Part shown: positions 46,495-55,398 of the stretch, piece after piece | Position numbering within the stretch: position 1 is the stretch's first letter | How the letters are laid out: the number at the start of each line of letters is the position of its first letter | Assembly: GCA_038106885.1 (NCBI GenBank) | Contig: JAYNFX010000002.1 | Span: 36,107 to 100,106 of the forward strand | Source: UBA3537 sp038106885 | GTDB lineage: Bacteria > Bacteroidota > Bacteroidia > Flavobacteriales > Flavobacteriaceae | DNA length: 64,000 nucleotides | Direction: 5' to 3' | Notes under the pieces: model-generated | Seen by the model: the letters and a program-made list of their open reading frames with translations, nothing else | The model's database searches: none | Told to the model about the DNA's origin: nothing | Program-made: the position numbers and the translations under genes

Positions 46495-46992
46495 ATGCAA
46501 GATTTTAAAAAACAATGGGAAATAACAAAAAATTGGCAATTGATTTTTCCAATTCTAGGTTTAATTTCCTCTATCTACTTGGGAACAAAATTGAGCTTTA
46601 AAATTTTAAATCAAAATTTTATTCTAGAAATTATAGTAGGGATTTTACTTGGAATATTAATTGTTAAATCATGTATATTTTTTATAAATAAACTTGAAAA
46701 AAAGTGGATTGTAAATCAACGTTGGGAACTTATTAGGATTTTTTTAATTTTCGCATTAACAGGGTCATCATCAGTGTTTATAGGTAGACCCTTTATTAAA
46801 CTTCTTGGTGTTTCAAAAGATAATTTACATATTTCTGTATATTATGCTCTGTTCATATTAATTAGCCTTGTCTTTTATCAAATACTATTATTATTATGGG
46901 GGTGGATTTTAGGACAATTTGATTTTTTCTGGAGATTTGAAAAAAAAATGCTTAAACGATTAGGATTAAAGAAATTTATTGAGGACAAGTAA
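46495..46992 (+). CDS. DUF6787-like membrane protein
   Basis: A 165-residue protein with four predicted membrane helices (about residues 16-36, 42-64, 79-98 and 113-140) and the ending WGWILGQFDFFWRFEKKMLKRLG, which I associate with DUF6787 in flavobacteria. Two copies of a W-x5-W-x-LI pattern (residues 8-17 and 71-80) lie 63 residues apart, suggesting an internal duplication. Function unknown. The stop abuts the convergent msrA gene with no spacing. Confidence 0.7.
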   Translation: MQDFKKQWEITKNWQLIFPILGLISSIYLGTKLSFKILNQNFILEIIVGILLGILIVKSCIFFINKLEKKWIVNQRWELIRIFLIFALTGSSSVFIGRPFIKLLGVSKDNLHISVYYALFILISLVFYQILLLLWGWILGQFDFFWRFEKKMLKRLGLKKFIEDK

Positions 46993-47520
46993 TTACTTTA
47001 ATTTATCATCAAATAACTTTTTAATTAATTTAATTTTTGGAGAAATTACAAATTGGCAGTATGGTTGATTTTTGTTTAAATCGTAATAGTCATTATGTTC
47101 AATTTCAGCTTCAAAAAAAGTTTTAAATTCTTCAACACTCGTAACTACAGGAGATTCAAATATATTTGAACTATCTATTTGCATTATGGTTTGCTTAGCC
47201 ACGATTTTTTGTTTTTCATTAGTATAAAAAATAGCTGAGCGGTATTGAGTACCTATATCATTACCTTGTCGATTTAGTGTCGTAGGATTATGAGCTGCAA
47301 AAAAGACTTCTAGTAAATCCTTATATGAAACAATATTTGAATCAAAATCAATTATAACGCCCTCCGCATGACCAGTAATTCCTTTACAAACCTCACGATA
47401 AGAAGGATTTTTTATAAAACCCCCTGTGTAACCAGACACTACATTGTTTACACCATCAATACGTTTGAAAACTGCTTCAATACACCAAAAGCATCCACCA
47501 CAAAATATTGCTCTTTCCAT
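46993..47520 (-). CDS. msrA: Peptide methionine sulfoxide reductase MsrA
   Basis: A 175-residue enzyme reducing the S form of methionine sulfoxide. The catalytic motif GGCFWCIEAVF is at the very N-terminus, followed by GYTGG and HAEGVIIDF, and GTQYRSAIFYT. No signal peptide, so cytosolic. Two msrB genes at 62242-63101 supply the complementary stereospecificity. No resolving cysteines are obvious near the C-terminus. Confidence 0.96.
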   Translation of the reverse strand: MERAIFCGGCFWCIEAVFKRIDGVNNVVSGYTGGFIKNPSYREVCKGITGHAEGVIIDFDSNIVSYKDLLEVFFAAHNPTTLNRQGNDIGTQYRSAIFYTNEKQKIVAKQTIMQIDSSNIFESPVVTSVEEFKTFFEAEIEHNDYYDLNKNQPYCQFVISPKIKLIKKLFDDKLK

Positions 47521-47613
47521 TACATAAATTTTAATACAAATTTAAAAAAGAATAATTTAAAATTTAATTAAATCATTGCTGATATTAGATTGATTTTCTT
47601 TAATTTAGAAAAA

Positions 47614-48273
47614 ATGGTAAAAGCAACTAACATACACAAGATATACGAAAAAGTTCATGTTTTAAATGGAGTTAACCTTATTGTAAATAAAGGCGAAATT
47701 ATCTCTGTTGTAGGAGAATCAGGTGCTGGTAAGACTACATTACTTAACATCCTAGGCACCTTGATTAAACCCTCAAAAAAATTTAAATCTAACTTAATCA
47801 TAAATAATATTGATGTGAATTCCTTAAGTGATAATGATTTGTCAAAATTTAGAAATAAGTCACTAGGATTTATTTTTCAATTTCACCAGCTACTCCCCGA
47901 ATTCTCAGCCATTGAAAATGTATGTATTCCAGCAATTATAAATGGAATACCATTGAAAAAAGCTCAAATCAAAGCAACTGAATTATTAGAGTTTTTAGGC
48001 TTAAAAAACAGATTTAATCATAAACCTAGTGAGCTCTCAGGTGGTGAGCAACAGCGTGTTGCAGTAGCTAGAGCACTAATAAACAATCCTTCTTTAGTTT
48101 TAGCAGATGAACCTTCTGGAAACTTAGACAGTAAATCAGCAACTCAACTCCATAAATTATTTTTTAAGTTACGGGATGAATTTGGCCATACCTTTATTAT
48201 AGTTACTCACAATAAAGAATTAGCTTCAATGGCTGACAGAACTATTACTATGTGTGATGGAAAAATATCTTGA
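47614..48273 (+). CDS. lolD: ABC transporter ATPase, LolD-like
   Basis: A 219-residue ATPase from the ATG at 47614 (MVKATNIHKIYEKVHVLNGV); the longer frame from TTG at 47590 is not supported. Walker A is GESGAGKTT, the signature LSGGEQQRVAVARAL, Walker B LVLADEPSGNLDSKSA, and the switch His follows in IVTHNKELA. The sequence is of the MacB/LolD/FtsE branch, and LolD (lipoprotein release from the inner membrane) is the most likely role. No permease gene is adjacent, so the assignment is by similarity only. Confidence 0.85.
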   Translation: MVKATNIHKIYEKVHVLNGVNLIVNKGEIISVVGESGAGKTTLLNILGTLIKPSKKFKSNLIINNIDVNSLSDNDLSKFRNKSLGFIFQFHQLLPEFSAIENVCIPAIINGIPLKKAQIKATELLEFLGLKNRFNHKPSELSGGEQQRVAVARALINNPSLVLADEPSGNLDSKSATQLHKLFFKLRDEFGHTFIIVTHNKELASMADRTITMCDGKIS

Positions 48274-49051
48274 TAGGATTAAAAATCTTTCATTTCTAGA
48301 ATTAAAAGATTTTTTAGAATCAAAAGTTATACAATACAATACCAAAAAATTTATTGGAACAGATCCTATTCAAGTTCCACACATGTTTTCAAATAAATAC
48401 GATATTGAAATATCATCTTTTCTAACATCAACAATTGCATGGGGAAATAGAAAATCTATCATAAAAAATGCAAACCGTTTAATGCAGCTGATGGACTATT
48501 CGCCTTATGAATTTGTTATTAATCATGATCAAAGTGATCTGGAAGTATTCAATGGTTTTGTACACAGAACATTTAATTCTATTGACGCAAAACAATTTAT
48601 TAGAAGCCTTAAAAATATTTATATTAATTATGGTGGAATTGAAGCTATATTTAATAAATATTCTGAAAAAGATTGTCTGCAATTTGCAATACATAAATTT
48701 AAAAATCACTTTTTTGAAATTGAGCATACTGAAAGAACAAAAAAACACATAAGTGATCCTTTAAAAAATTCTGCAGCTAAAAGAATAAATATGTTTTTAA
48801 GATGGATGGTTCGTCCAAATGACTCTGGAGTTGATTTCGGTATTTGGGATTCGATATCAACGTCAAAATTATCGTGTCCGTTAGATATTCATTCAGGAAA
48901 AGTAGCTCGAAAACTTGGATTATTACATCGACAGCAAAACGATAATAAAGCGTTAAAAGAATTAGATAGGAATCTTAGAAAATTTGACAAAAATGACCCT
49001 GCTAAATACGATTTTGCATTATTTGGTCTTGGAGCGTTTGAGAAATTCTAG
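48257..49051 (+). CDS. TIGR02757/DUF2400 family protein
   Basis: A 264-residue protein of unknown function. Blocks FLTSTIAWGNRKSIIKNANRLM, KRINMFLRWMVRPNDSGVDFGIW and CPLDIHSGKVARKLGLL are the signatures of this family, which I recall from Bacteroidota and some other phyla; its fold resembles helix-hairpin-helix DNA glycosylases. ATG at 48257 is preferred to GTG one codon earlier; it overlaps the lolD-like gene by 17 bases. It ends 6 bases before the convergent RNase Z gene. Confidence 0.82.
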   Translation: MEKYLDRIKNLSFLELKDFLESKVIQYNTKKFIGTDPIQVPHMFSNKYDIEISSFLTSTIAWGNRKSIIKNANRLMQLMDYSPYEFVINHDQSDLEVFNGFVHRTFNSIDAKQFIRSLKNIYINYGGIEAIFNKYSEKDCLQFAIHKFKNHFFEIEHTERTKKHISDPLKNSAAKRINMFLRWMVRPNDSGVDFGIWDSISTSKLSCPLDIHSGKVARKLGLLHRQQNDNKALKELDRNLRKFDKNDPAKYDFALFGLGAFEKF

Positions 49052-49057
49052 AAAAAA

Positions 49058-49963
49058 TTAAAAGTTAAAAATTTTTCCATCTTCTGCTAATTCAACAGAA
49101 CTATAAACTGTTTCCGCCTCTTGTATAAACAAATTTAAATCTTTATATCTAGAAGAAAAATGTCCTAAAATAAGCTTTCCAACAGACGCTAGCTTTGCTA
49201 TTTTAGCAGCTTGCTTAGCAGTTGAATGCATTGTTTTTTCACATAAATTTTTATCCTTTTCTAAAAAAGTTGATTCATGATACAAAACATTTACATTTTT
49301 GATAATCTGAACAATAGATTCAGAGTAAGCTGTATCACTACAAAAAGCATATGATTTTGGAATTTTGCCAATTGTTGTTACTTCAGTATTTTTTATTATT
49401 GAATTAAATTTATTGTAAACATCTGATCCCTGTTTTAATTTTCTATAATATGCAATATCAATATTGTTAGCAAGAACCTTATCAATTAATAATTTCCTTT
49501 CATAGGGTTTTTCTTTAATTAAATATCCATTAGTATAAATCCTATGCTTTAATGGAATTGTAAACACATTGACTTTATCATCTTCATAAATACATTCTGA
49601 ACTAGTCGTTGAAATCTCATGAAAAAACAAATTAAAATCTGTCCATGACTTTGAAGATTTTAGTTGTAATGTAATAATATCCTTAATACCAGTAGGGCCG
49701 TAAATATGTAAATCAGATTCACGTTTAAGTAATCTAAAAGTTGAAATTAAACCAATAAGACCAAAAAAATGATCTCCATGTAAATGTGAAATGAATATAT
49801 GTTTAATTTGATTAAACTTAATTTTGTTTCTTCTTAATTCAACCTGAGTACCCTCTCCACAATCAATTAGAAAAACATGTCCTCTTGTTTCCACAACTTG
49901 TGATGTAGTGTGAGCAAAAATTCTGGGTGTAGCACTATAGCAACCGAGTATTGTAAGTTTCAA
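49058..49963 (-). CDS. rnz: Ribonuclease Z
   Basis: A 301-residue metallo-beta-lactamase-fold endonuclease that trims tRNA 3' ends. The zinc motif is ISHLHGDHFFGLIGL; the N-terminal LTILGCYSATPRIFAHTTS and the late LGHFSSRYKD are family signatures. The start is TTG at 49961-49963: a stop lies three codons upstream and homologues begin MKLTILGC at exactly this position. A small STAS-like gene lies 11 bases upstream on the same strand. Confidence 0.95.
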   Translation of the reverse strand: MKLTILGCYSATPRIFAHTTSQVVETRGHVFLIDCGEGTQVELRRNKIKFNQIKHIFISHLHGDHFFGLIGLISTFRLLKRESDLHIYGPTGIKDIITLQLKSSKSWTDFNLFFHEISTTSSECIYEDDKVNVFTIPLKHRIYTNGYLIKEKPYERKLLIDKVLANNIDIAYYRKLKQGSDVYNKFNSIIKNTEVTTIGKIPKSYAFCSDTAYSESIVQIIKNVNVLYHESTFLEKDKNLCEKTMHSTAKQAAKIAKLASVGKLILGHFSSRYKDLNLFIQEAETVYSSVELAEDGKIFNF

Positions 49964-49974
49964 TTTATTCTAAT

Positions 49975-50307
49975 TTATAATCCAAGATCACGCTGCATTT
50001 CATCCATTTCAATAAGATCTTTGGCTTCATTCAATGTAGGTGACCAAACAAGTGATTCAGGAATTGATTCTGAGTTTAATGATGATGAAACAATCACAAA
50101 TGAAAGATTCAAATTTTGATGTAAAATTGAAATATTTGAGAGCTTATCAAGAAAAGAACTACTAAAAATATTTTTTTTGCTGAAATCTATTATAATATTT
50201 TGGTCTATGATTTCTTTATAAATATTATTAAAAAAAATAAAGAAATCGTCTTTAATACTATTATTAAAATTTACTATTGCTATGTTATTATCTAAATAAA
50301 AACTCAC
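49975..50307 (-). CDS. Small STAS-like protein between pyrB and rnz
   Basis: A 110-residue protein that resembles a short family found directly upstream of RNase Z in flavobacteria. Alternating strands and helices (NIIIDFSKKN; LSFVIVSSSLN) and the ending SPTLNEAKDLIEMDEMQRDLG look like a STAS or anti-anti-sigma fold, but the phosphorylatable serine motif is not clear. The start is GTG immediately after the pyrB TAA. Function unknown; translational coupling with pyrB is likely. Confidence 0.7.
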   Translation of the reverse strand: MSFYLDNNIAIVNFNNSIKDDFFIFFNNIYKEIIDQNIIIDFSKKNIFSSSFLDKLSNISILHQNLNLSFVIVSSSLNSESIPESLVWSPTLNEAKDLIEMDEMQRDLGL

Positions 50308-51237
50308 TTATGATTTTATTTTAGATGCAAGTAAATAAATAATAGCCATTCTTATAGCAACTCCATTTTCAACTTGATCAAGAATTATAGCATTTTTAGA
50401 ATCTGCAATCTCACTTGTTATTTCTACTCCTCTATTTATAGGACCTGGATGCATTATTATAATATCCTTATTCAGGCTATCAAGAATCGGCTTTGTCAAG
50501 CCATACTGTTGAGAATATTCACGAACTGATGGGAAATAACTAATTTCCATTCGTTCGTTTTGAACACGTAACATATTTGCAACATCACACCAATTAAGTG
50601 CTTTTATTAAATCGTTCTCAACTAAAACACCAAGATCAGAAATATATTTTGGAATTAATGATTGAGGACCACAGACCATAACTTTAGCACCCAAAAGCTT
50701 TAAGGCATAAATATTTGACAAGGCAACTCTACTGTGCAAAATATCTCCAATAATTACAACTTTCTTTCCATTGACTGAGCCAAGTTTTTCTCTTATGGAA
50801 TAAGAATCTAGAAGAGCTTGTGTTGGATGTTCGTGTGAACCATCACCAGCATTGATAATCGTGGCATTTACATGTTGATGTAGAAAATGAGCAGCTCCAG
50901 CATTTGGATGTCGCATTACGATCATGTCTACTTTCATTGACAAAATATTATTAACGGTATCAATTAAAGTTTCACCTTTTTTGACAGAAGATTGTGATGC
51001 AGAAAAATTTATTACATCTGCAGATAATCGTTTTTCAGCAATTTCGAATGAAAGTTTTGTTCTTGTAGAATTTTCAAAAAATAAATTAGCAATTGTAATA
51101 TCTCGTAAAGAGGGGACTTTTTTTATTGGTCTATTAATTACACCTTTAAAATGATCTGCAGTTTCAAAAATAATATTTAAATCATTTTTGTTTAAATATT
51201 TTATTCCTAACAAATGATTCACACTCAATGTGCTCAT
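50308..51237 (-). CDS. pyrB: Aspartate carbamoyltransferase, catalytic chain
   Basis: A 309-residue enzyme of pyrimidine synthesis. Carbamoyl-phosphate motif FENSTRTKLSFEIA, then VIVMRHPNAGAAH, HEHPTQALLD, and the aspartate-binding HPGPINRGVEI. No regulatory chain pyrI is seen next to it. The ATG overlaps the pyrR stop by 4 bases, so pyrR and pyrB are coupled. Confidence 0.97.
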   Translation of the reverse strand: MSTLSVNHLLGIKYLNKNDLNIIFETADHFKGVINRPIKKVPSLRDITIANLFFENSTRTKLSFEIAEKRLSADVINFSASQSSVKKGETLIDTVNNILSMKVDMIVMRHPNAGAAHFLHQHVNATIINAGDGSHEHPTQALLDSYSIREKLGSVNGKKVVIIGDILHSRVALSNIYALKLLGAKVMVCGPQSLIPKYISDLGVLVENDLIKALNWCDVANMLRVQNERMEISYFPSVREYSQQYGLTKPILDSLNKDIIIMHPGPINRGVEITSEIADSKNAIILDQVENGVAIRMAIIYLLASKIKS

Positions 51238-51779
51238 AATTCTTGTTTTATTAGATAAACTTCATCTTTCCCAACACTTTCTTTCCAGTTTACAATTACT
51301 TTTTCATGCTCAATGGCATCGACTTGGCGACCTCTGTAGTCAGGCTGAATTGGTAAATGACGACTAAAACGTCTATCAATAAGTATTAACAACTCAATAC
51401 TAATTGGACGACCATAGGATTGAATTGCGGTTAAAGCAGCACGAATACTGCGACCAGTGAACAAAACATCATCTATGAAAACAACTTTTTTACCTTCAAC
51501 GATAAATTCCATTTGATTAGAGCTAGGTTTTAAAACCTTATCCGATCTTCTGAAATCATCCCTGTAAAAAGTAATATCTAAAAAACCTATTTGAACGTTT
51601 TTAATTTTATAATCGGTAATTAATAAATCTTTGAGTCTATTTGCAAGATATTTACCTCTTGGTTGAAGGCCAACTAAAATTGTGTTAGAAAAATCAGTGT
51701 GTATTTCAATAAGCTGACAAGCCAATCTATGCAGGATGATGTTTACTTCTTTATTGTTAAGTAAAACTTTTTTACTCAT
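51234..51779 (-). CDS. pyrR: PyrR: pyrimidine regulator / uracil phosphoribosyltransferase
   Basis: A 181-residue phosphoribosyltransferase-fold protein. The PRPP motif is VVFIDDVLFTGRSIRAAL; the N-terminal VGLQPRGKYLANRL and the later RGRQVDAIE agree with PyrR. In Bacilli it binds pyr leader RNA; here only 65 bases separate it from gapN and no PyrR-binding hairpin is seen. Its role may be enzymatic. It is followed by pyrB. Confidence 0.92.
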   Translation of the reverse strand: MSKKVLLNNKEVNIILHRLACQLIEIHTDFSNTILVGLQPRGKYLANRLKDLLITDYKIKNVQIGFLDITFYRDDFRRSDKVLKPSSNQMEFIVEGKKVVFIDDVLFTGRSIRAALTAIQSYGRPISIELLILIDRRFSRHLPIQPDYRGRQVDAIEHEKVIVNWKESVGKDEVYLIKQEL

Positions 51780-51802
51780 GGTTTTTTCAGCATATACGAG
51801 CG

Positions 51803-51810
51803 CAAAGTTA
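51803..51810 (-). promoter_or_regulatory. -7 element (TAACTTTG, minus strand) of pyrRB
   Basis: The minus strand reads TAACTTTG followed by CG, ending 23 bases before the pyrR ATG. No -33 TTTG is seen. Confidence 0.45.
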
Positions 51811-51844
51811 ATAGAAAAAATTTAATAAACTATAAATTGCTTTT

Positions 51845-53431
51845 CTAAAGAAGATAATCAGTACTTATAAAATTAGATTGCTTCTGATCTAATATGTTTT
51901 TAATTATTGCACTATTAACTGTATTATCCTTAGCTGCAACAAATGTTCTTATGGAAAATGAACGTAAAGCATCTCGAACACTTAATGTACTGAATGCTGA
52001 GTCTTTTCTTCCTGTAAAAGGAAAAACGTCAGGGCCTCTCTGGCATGAACTGTTTAAATTAACTCTGCAAACTAAATTTACTAAACTATCAATTAATGGC
52101 GCTAATTCTTTAGTATTATTTCCAAAAACACTTACCTGTTGTCCATAATTAGATTCAGCCATGTCATCTAAAGGTTCTTGTATATCATTAAAAGTCATAA
52201 TAGGAATTATGGGGCCAAATTGTTCCTCATGATAAACATTCATAGTTTTATTAACAGGAAATATTACAGACGGATAAATATAATTATTTGTCATTTTTCC
52301 ACCCTTAGAATTTATAATTGATGCTCCTTTTGAGATAGCATCATCAATTAATGATTTAATATAATTTGGTTTATCCGGCTCTGGTAAAGGTGTGAGCATT
52401 ACACCATCATCCCAAGGATTACCAAATTTCAATGAATCAACTTCATTACAAAACTTCTCCTTAAATTCATTAATAATACTTTCATGTATATAAAGAATTT
52501 TTAATGCAGTACACCTTTGACCATTAAACGACAATGTGCCTGCAATACATTCTTTAACGGCTAAATCTAAGTTTGCATCAGACAAAACAATGGCAGGATT
52601 TTTAGCTTCTAATCCTAATACTATTCGTAATCGATTTTTCTTTGGGTGTGTATTTTGTAAAGCATTTGCAGAATTACTATGACCAATTAGAGCTAAAACG
52701 TCAATTTTTCCTGTAGCCATTAATGGTGAAGCAAGTGTTCTACCTCTTCCAAATAAAATATTAACTACTCCTGCAGGAAAACTATTTTGGAAAGCTTCCA
52801 TAAGTGGTGTTAGCAGTAAAACACCTAATTTAGCGGGCTTGAATATAGCAGTATTACCCATTATAATAGCTGGTATTAAAAGAGCGAACGTTTCATTTAA
52901 TGGGTAGTTATAAGGACCTAAACATAAAACAACACCTAATGGGCCGCGCCTAATGTGAGCGTACACTCCAGAATTTTTGTGAAACTTAGCAGCATTTCTG
53001 TCTAATTGTTTATAATCATCAATTGTATCATAAATATAATCAACCGTTCTGTCAAATTCTTTTTGCGAATCAATGTAATTCTTACCTATCTCCCACATTA
53101 AATATTTAACAACTTCATCACGCTTTGTTTTCATCTGTGATACAAATTTTTCCATACACGTGATTCGATCTGCGACTTTCATTGTTGGCCAAAGGCCTTG
53201 TCCATTATTGTAAGCTGATGAAGCTGCATCTAAAGCTTCCATAGCCTGCTTTTCCTCTAGTAATGGTATTGAACCCAAAAGAGTTGGTTTGTATTCTACT
53301 GTGGAAGAAATAGTTGAATATACATCAGAAGTATTGCCATTCCAAGATTTTAATTCTCCATTAACAAGATAAGTTTTTTGGTGAATTAAACGATCAATCT
53401 TAAACTTCTCAGGAATTGATAAATTGTTCAT
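51845..53431 (-). CDS. gapN: NADP-dependent glyceraldehyde-3-phosphate dehydrogenase (GapN type)
   Basis: A 528-residue aldehyde dehydrogenase. Cofactor region GPYNYPLNETFALLIPAI and NTAIFKPAKLG; catalytic Glu in GLEAKNPAIVLSDANL; catalytic Cys in FNGQRCTALK. The last motif and AKNPAIV match GapN, the non-phosphorylating enzyme producing 3-phosphoglycerate and NADPH. Aldehyde dehydrogenases overlap in specificity, so the substrate is inferred. It has the rpsA terminator upstream and thus its own promoter, which I could not find. Confidence 0.88.
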   Translation of the reverse strand: MNNLSIPEKFKIDRLIHQKTYLVNGELKSWNGNTSDVYSTISSTVEYKPTLLGSIPLLEEKQAMEALDAASSAYNNGQGLWPTMKVADRITCMEKFVSQMKTKRDEVVKYLMWEIGKNYIDSQKEFDRTVDYIYDTIDDYKQLDRNAAKFHKNSGVYAHIRRGPLGVVLCLGPYNYPLNETFALLIPAIIMGNTAIFKPAKLGVLLLTPLMEAFQNSFPAGVVNILFGRGRTLASPLMATGKIDVLALIGHSNSANALQNTHPKKNRLRIVLGLEAKNPAIVLSDANLDLAVKECIAGTLSFNGQRCTALKILYIHESIINEFKEKFCNEVDSLKFGNPWDDGVMLTPLPEPDKPNYIKSLIDDAISKGASIINSKGGKMTNNYIYPSVIFPVNKTMNVYHEEQFGPIIPIMTFNDIQEPLDDMAESNYGQQVSVFGNNTKELAPLIDSLVNLVCRVNLNSSCQRGPDVFPFTGRKDSAFSTLSVRDALRSFSIRTFVAAKDNTVNSAIIKNILDQKQSNFISTDYLL

Positions 53432-53520
53432 TATGTAAATTGTTTGTGAAAATCTAAATTATAAAAAGTTAATTTTATTAATTAAAAAAAAAAGTTAATT
53501 ATTACATACATTAAATTAAA

Positions 53521-53552
53521 AAAAAACCCTTCATAATTTTGAAGGGTTTTTT
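53521..53552 (-). terminator. Intrinsic terminator of rpsA
   Basis: A perfect 13-base inverted repeat, AAAAAACCCTTCA / TGAAGGGTTTTTT with a six-base loop, sits 17 bases past the rpsA stop. The A-tract gives a U-tail on the minus transcript; by symmetry it could also stop plus-strand transcription. It is the only clear hairpin-plus-U-tract terminator I see in the window. Confidence 0.9.
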
Positions 53553-53568
53553 AAAATTAAGTTGTGGT

Positions 53569-55398
53569 TTATTTAGAATCCATTTTATCTTTCAAAGCTT
53601 GAAGGGCCTCATTAGCATCTCCAATTGTAGTTTTTGCTTCAGAGGCTGTTTTAGCAGCTTTCTTAGCCGCTGCTTTAACATTCTTGACTTCTTCAGCTTT
53701 ATGAATTGCTGTGTGAGATGCAACAACTCTTTTGAACTCTTTACTAAATTCAATTATTACAAATTCTGCCTCTTCACCCTTCTTTAATTTTGAGCCGTCC
53801 TCTTTTTCAAGGTGTCTAGATGGAATAAAGGCCACTATATCACTATTGAACTCAACTGTAGCGCCTTTGTCAACAATATCTGTAACTGAGGCTTTATGTT
53901 TAGTATTAAGTGCAAAATCAACTTCGTATTTATCCCATGGATTTTCCATTGTTTGCTTATGACCTAAACTTAATTTTCTACCTTCAACATCAAGTTCTAA
54001 TACAACAACATCAAGTTTATCTCCAACAGCACAAAACTCGCTTGGATGCTTTATCTTTTTTGTCCATGAAAGATCTGAGATATAAATCAAACCATCAATA
54101 CCTTCTTCCATTTCAACAAATACTCCGAAATTTGTAAAATTCCTTACAACTCCAATATGCTTTTGTCCAACAGGAAATTTTGAGGTTATGTCAGTCCATG
54201 GGTCAGGACTTAACTGCTTGATTCCTAATGACATCTTTCTATCTTCTTTGTCAAGAGTTAAAATTTGAGCCTTAACAACATCACCCACACTGACAAAATC
54301 TTGAGCAGATCTTAGATGAGTTGACCATGACATTTCAGAAACATGAATTAATCCCTCTACTCCTTCAGCAACTTCAACAAATGCTCCATAATCAGCAATC
54401 ACAACAACTTTACCTTCAACTTCGTCACCAACTTTTACATCTTCACCTAGAGCGTCCCATGGGTGCTTACTTAATTGCTTAAGACCAAGTTGAATTCTAG
54501 ATTTATCCTCATCGAAATCTAAAATAACAACATTCAATTTTTCATCAAGTTCAACAATTTCACTTGGATGATTTATTCTAGACCATGAAAGATCAGTAAT
54601 ATGGACTAGACCATCAACACCACCTAAATCCATGAAAACTCCATATGAGGTAATATTTTTAACAACTCCTTCGAGAACTTGCCCCTTTTCAAGTTGACCA
54701 ATAATCTCCTTCTTTTGAATTTCAATATCAGCTTCAATAAGTGCTTTATGTGAAACAACAACATTTTTAAACTCATGATTGATCTTAACAACCTTAAATT
54801 CCATTGTTTTATTTACATACTGATCATAATCTCTAATTGGTTTAACATCAATTTGAGAACCAGGTAAAAATGCTTCAATTCCAAAAACATCAACAATCAT
54901 ACCCCCTTTAGTTCTACACTTAATAAAACCATTAACTATTTCACCTGTTTCATTTGCAGAAATAACTCTATCCCAAGCCTTTATAACTCTTGCTTTTCTG
55001 TGAGATAAAATCAGTTGACCAGTTGCATCTTCACGCACATCAATCAAAACTTCAACTTTATCTCCAATTTTTAGATTTGGATTATACCTGAACTCATTTA
55101 AAGAAATGACTCCTTCAGATTTAGCATTGATATCAATGATAGCATCACGGTCTGTCATATGTATAACAGTTCCTTCTACAACTTGATCATCAAGAGTTTC
55201 AACGAAATTTTCAGCAACTAATTTTTCAAATTCATCCAACTTTTCGTCTGCAACTGGGTCAATACCCTCTTCATAATTATGCCAGTTAAAATCTTTTAAA
55301 AATTGATCTGGATTAGTTTGTTCTTGATTTTGTGTGTTTTCAACGACTTGAGAATCATCTGATAGATTCTCCTTATTTGTAGTAGTTTTTTCAGCCAT
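53569..55398 (-). CDS. rpsA: 30S ribosomal protein S1
   Basis: A 609-residue S1 protein with six S1/OB repeats. Clear repeats carry GVVKNITSYGVFMDLGGVDG, GKVVVIADYGAFVEVAEGVEG and GVVRNFTNFGVFVEMEEGID, each followed by a LIHVSE/DLSW block. The N-terminus is acidic and disordered; the C-terminal tail is Lys/Ala-rich, ending with a short helix. S1 unwinds mRNA on the 30S subunit; in a genome lacking Shine-Dalgarno motifs it may be more important. It has a 188-base leader and an intrinsic terminator. Confidence 0.97.
   Translation of the reverse strand: MAEKTTTNKENLSDDSQVVENTQNQEQTNPDQFLKDFNWHNYEEGIDPVADEKLDEFEKLVAENFVETLDDQVVEGTVIHMTDRDAIIDINAKSEGVISLNEFRYNPNLKIGDKVEVLIDVREDATGQLILSHRKARVIKAWDRVISANETGEIVNGFIKCRTKGGMIVDVFGIEAFLPGSQIDVKPIRDYDQYVNKTMEFKVVKINHEFKNVVVSHKALIEADIEIQKKEIIGQLEKGQVLEGVVKNITSYGVFMDLGGVDGLVHITDLSWSRINHPSEIVELDEKLNVVILDFDEDKSRIQLGLKQLSKHPWDALGEDVKVGDEVEGKVVVIADYGAFVEVAEGVEGLIHVSEMSWSTHLRSAQDFVSVGDVVKAQILTLDKEDRKMSLGIKQLSPDPWTDITSKFPVGQKHIGVVRNFTNFGVFVEMEEGIDGLIYISDLSWTKKIKHPSEFCAVGDKLDVVVLELDVEGRKLSLGHKQTMENPWDKYEVDFALNTKHKASVTDIVDKGATVEFNSDIVAFIPSRHLEKEDGSKLKKGEEAEFVIIEFSKEFKRVVASHTAIHKAEEVKNVKAAAKKAAKTASEAKTTIGDANEALQALKDKMDSK

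Noticed and set aside
53465..53505. Two copies of AAAAAGTTAATT before gapN
   Set aside because: Short A/T-only direct repeat without symmetry or promoter match; probably composition.
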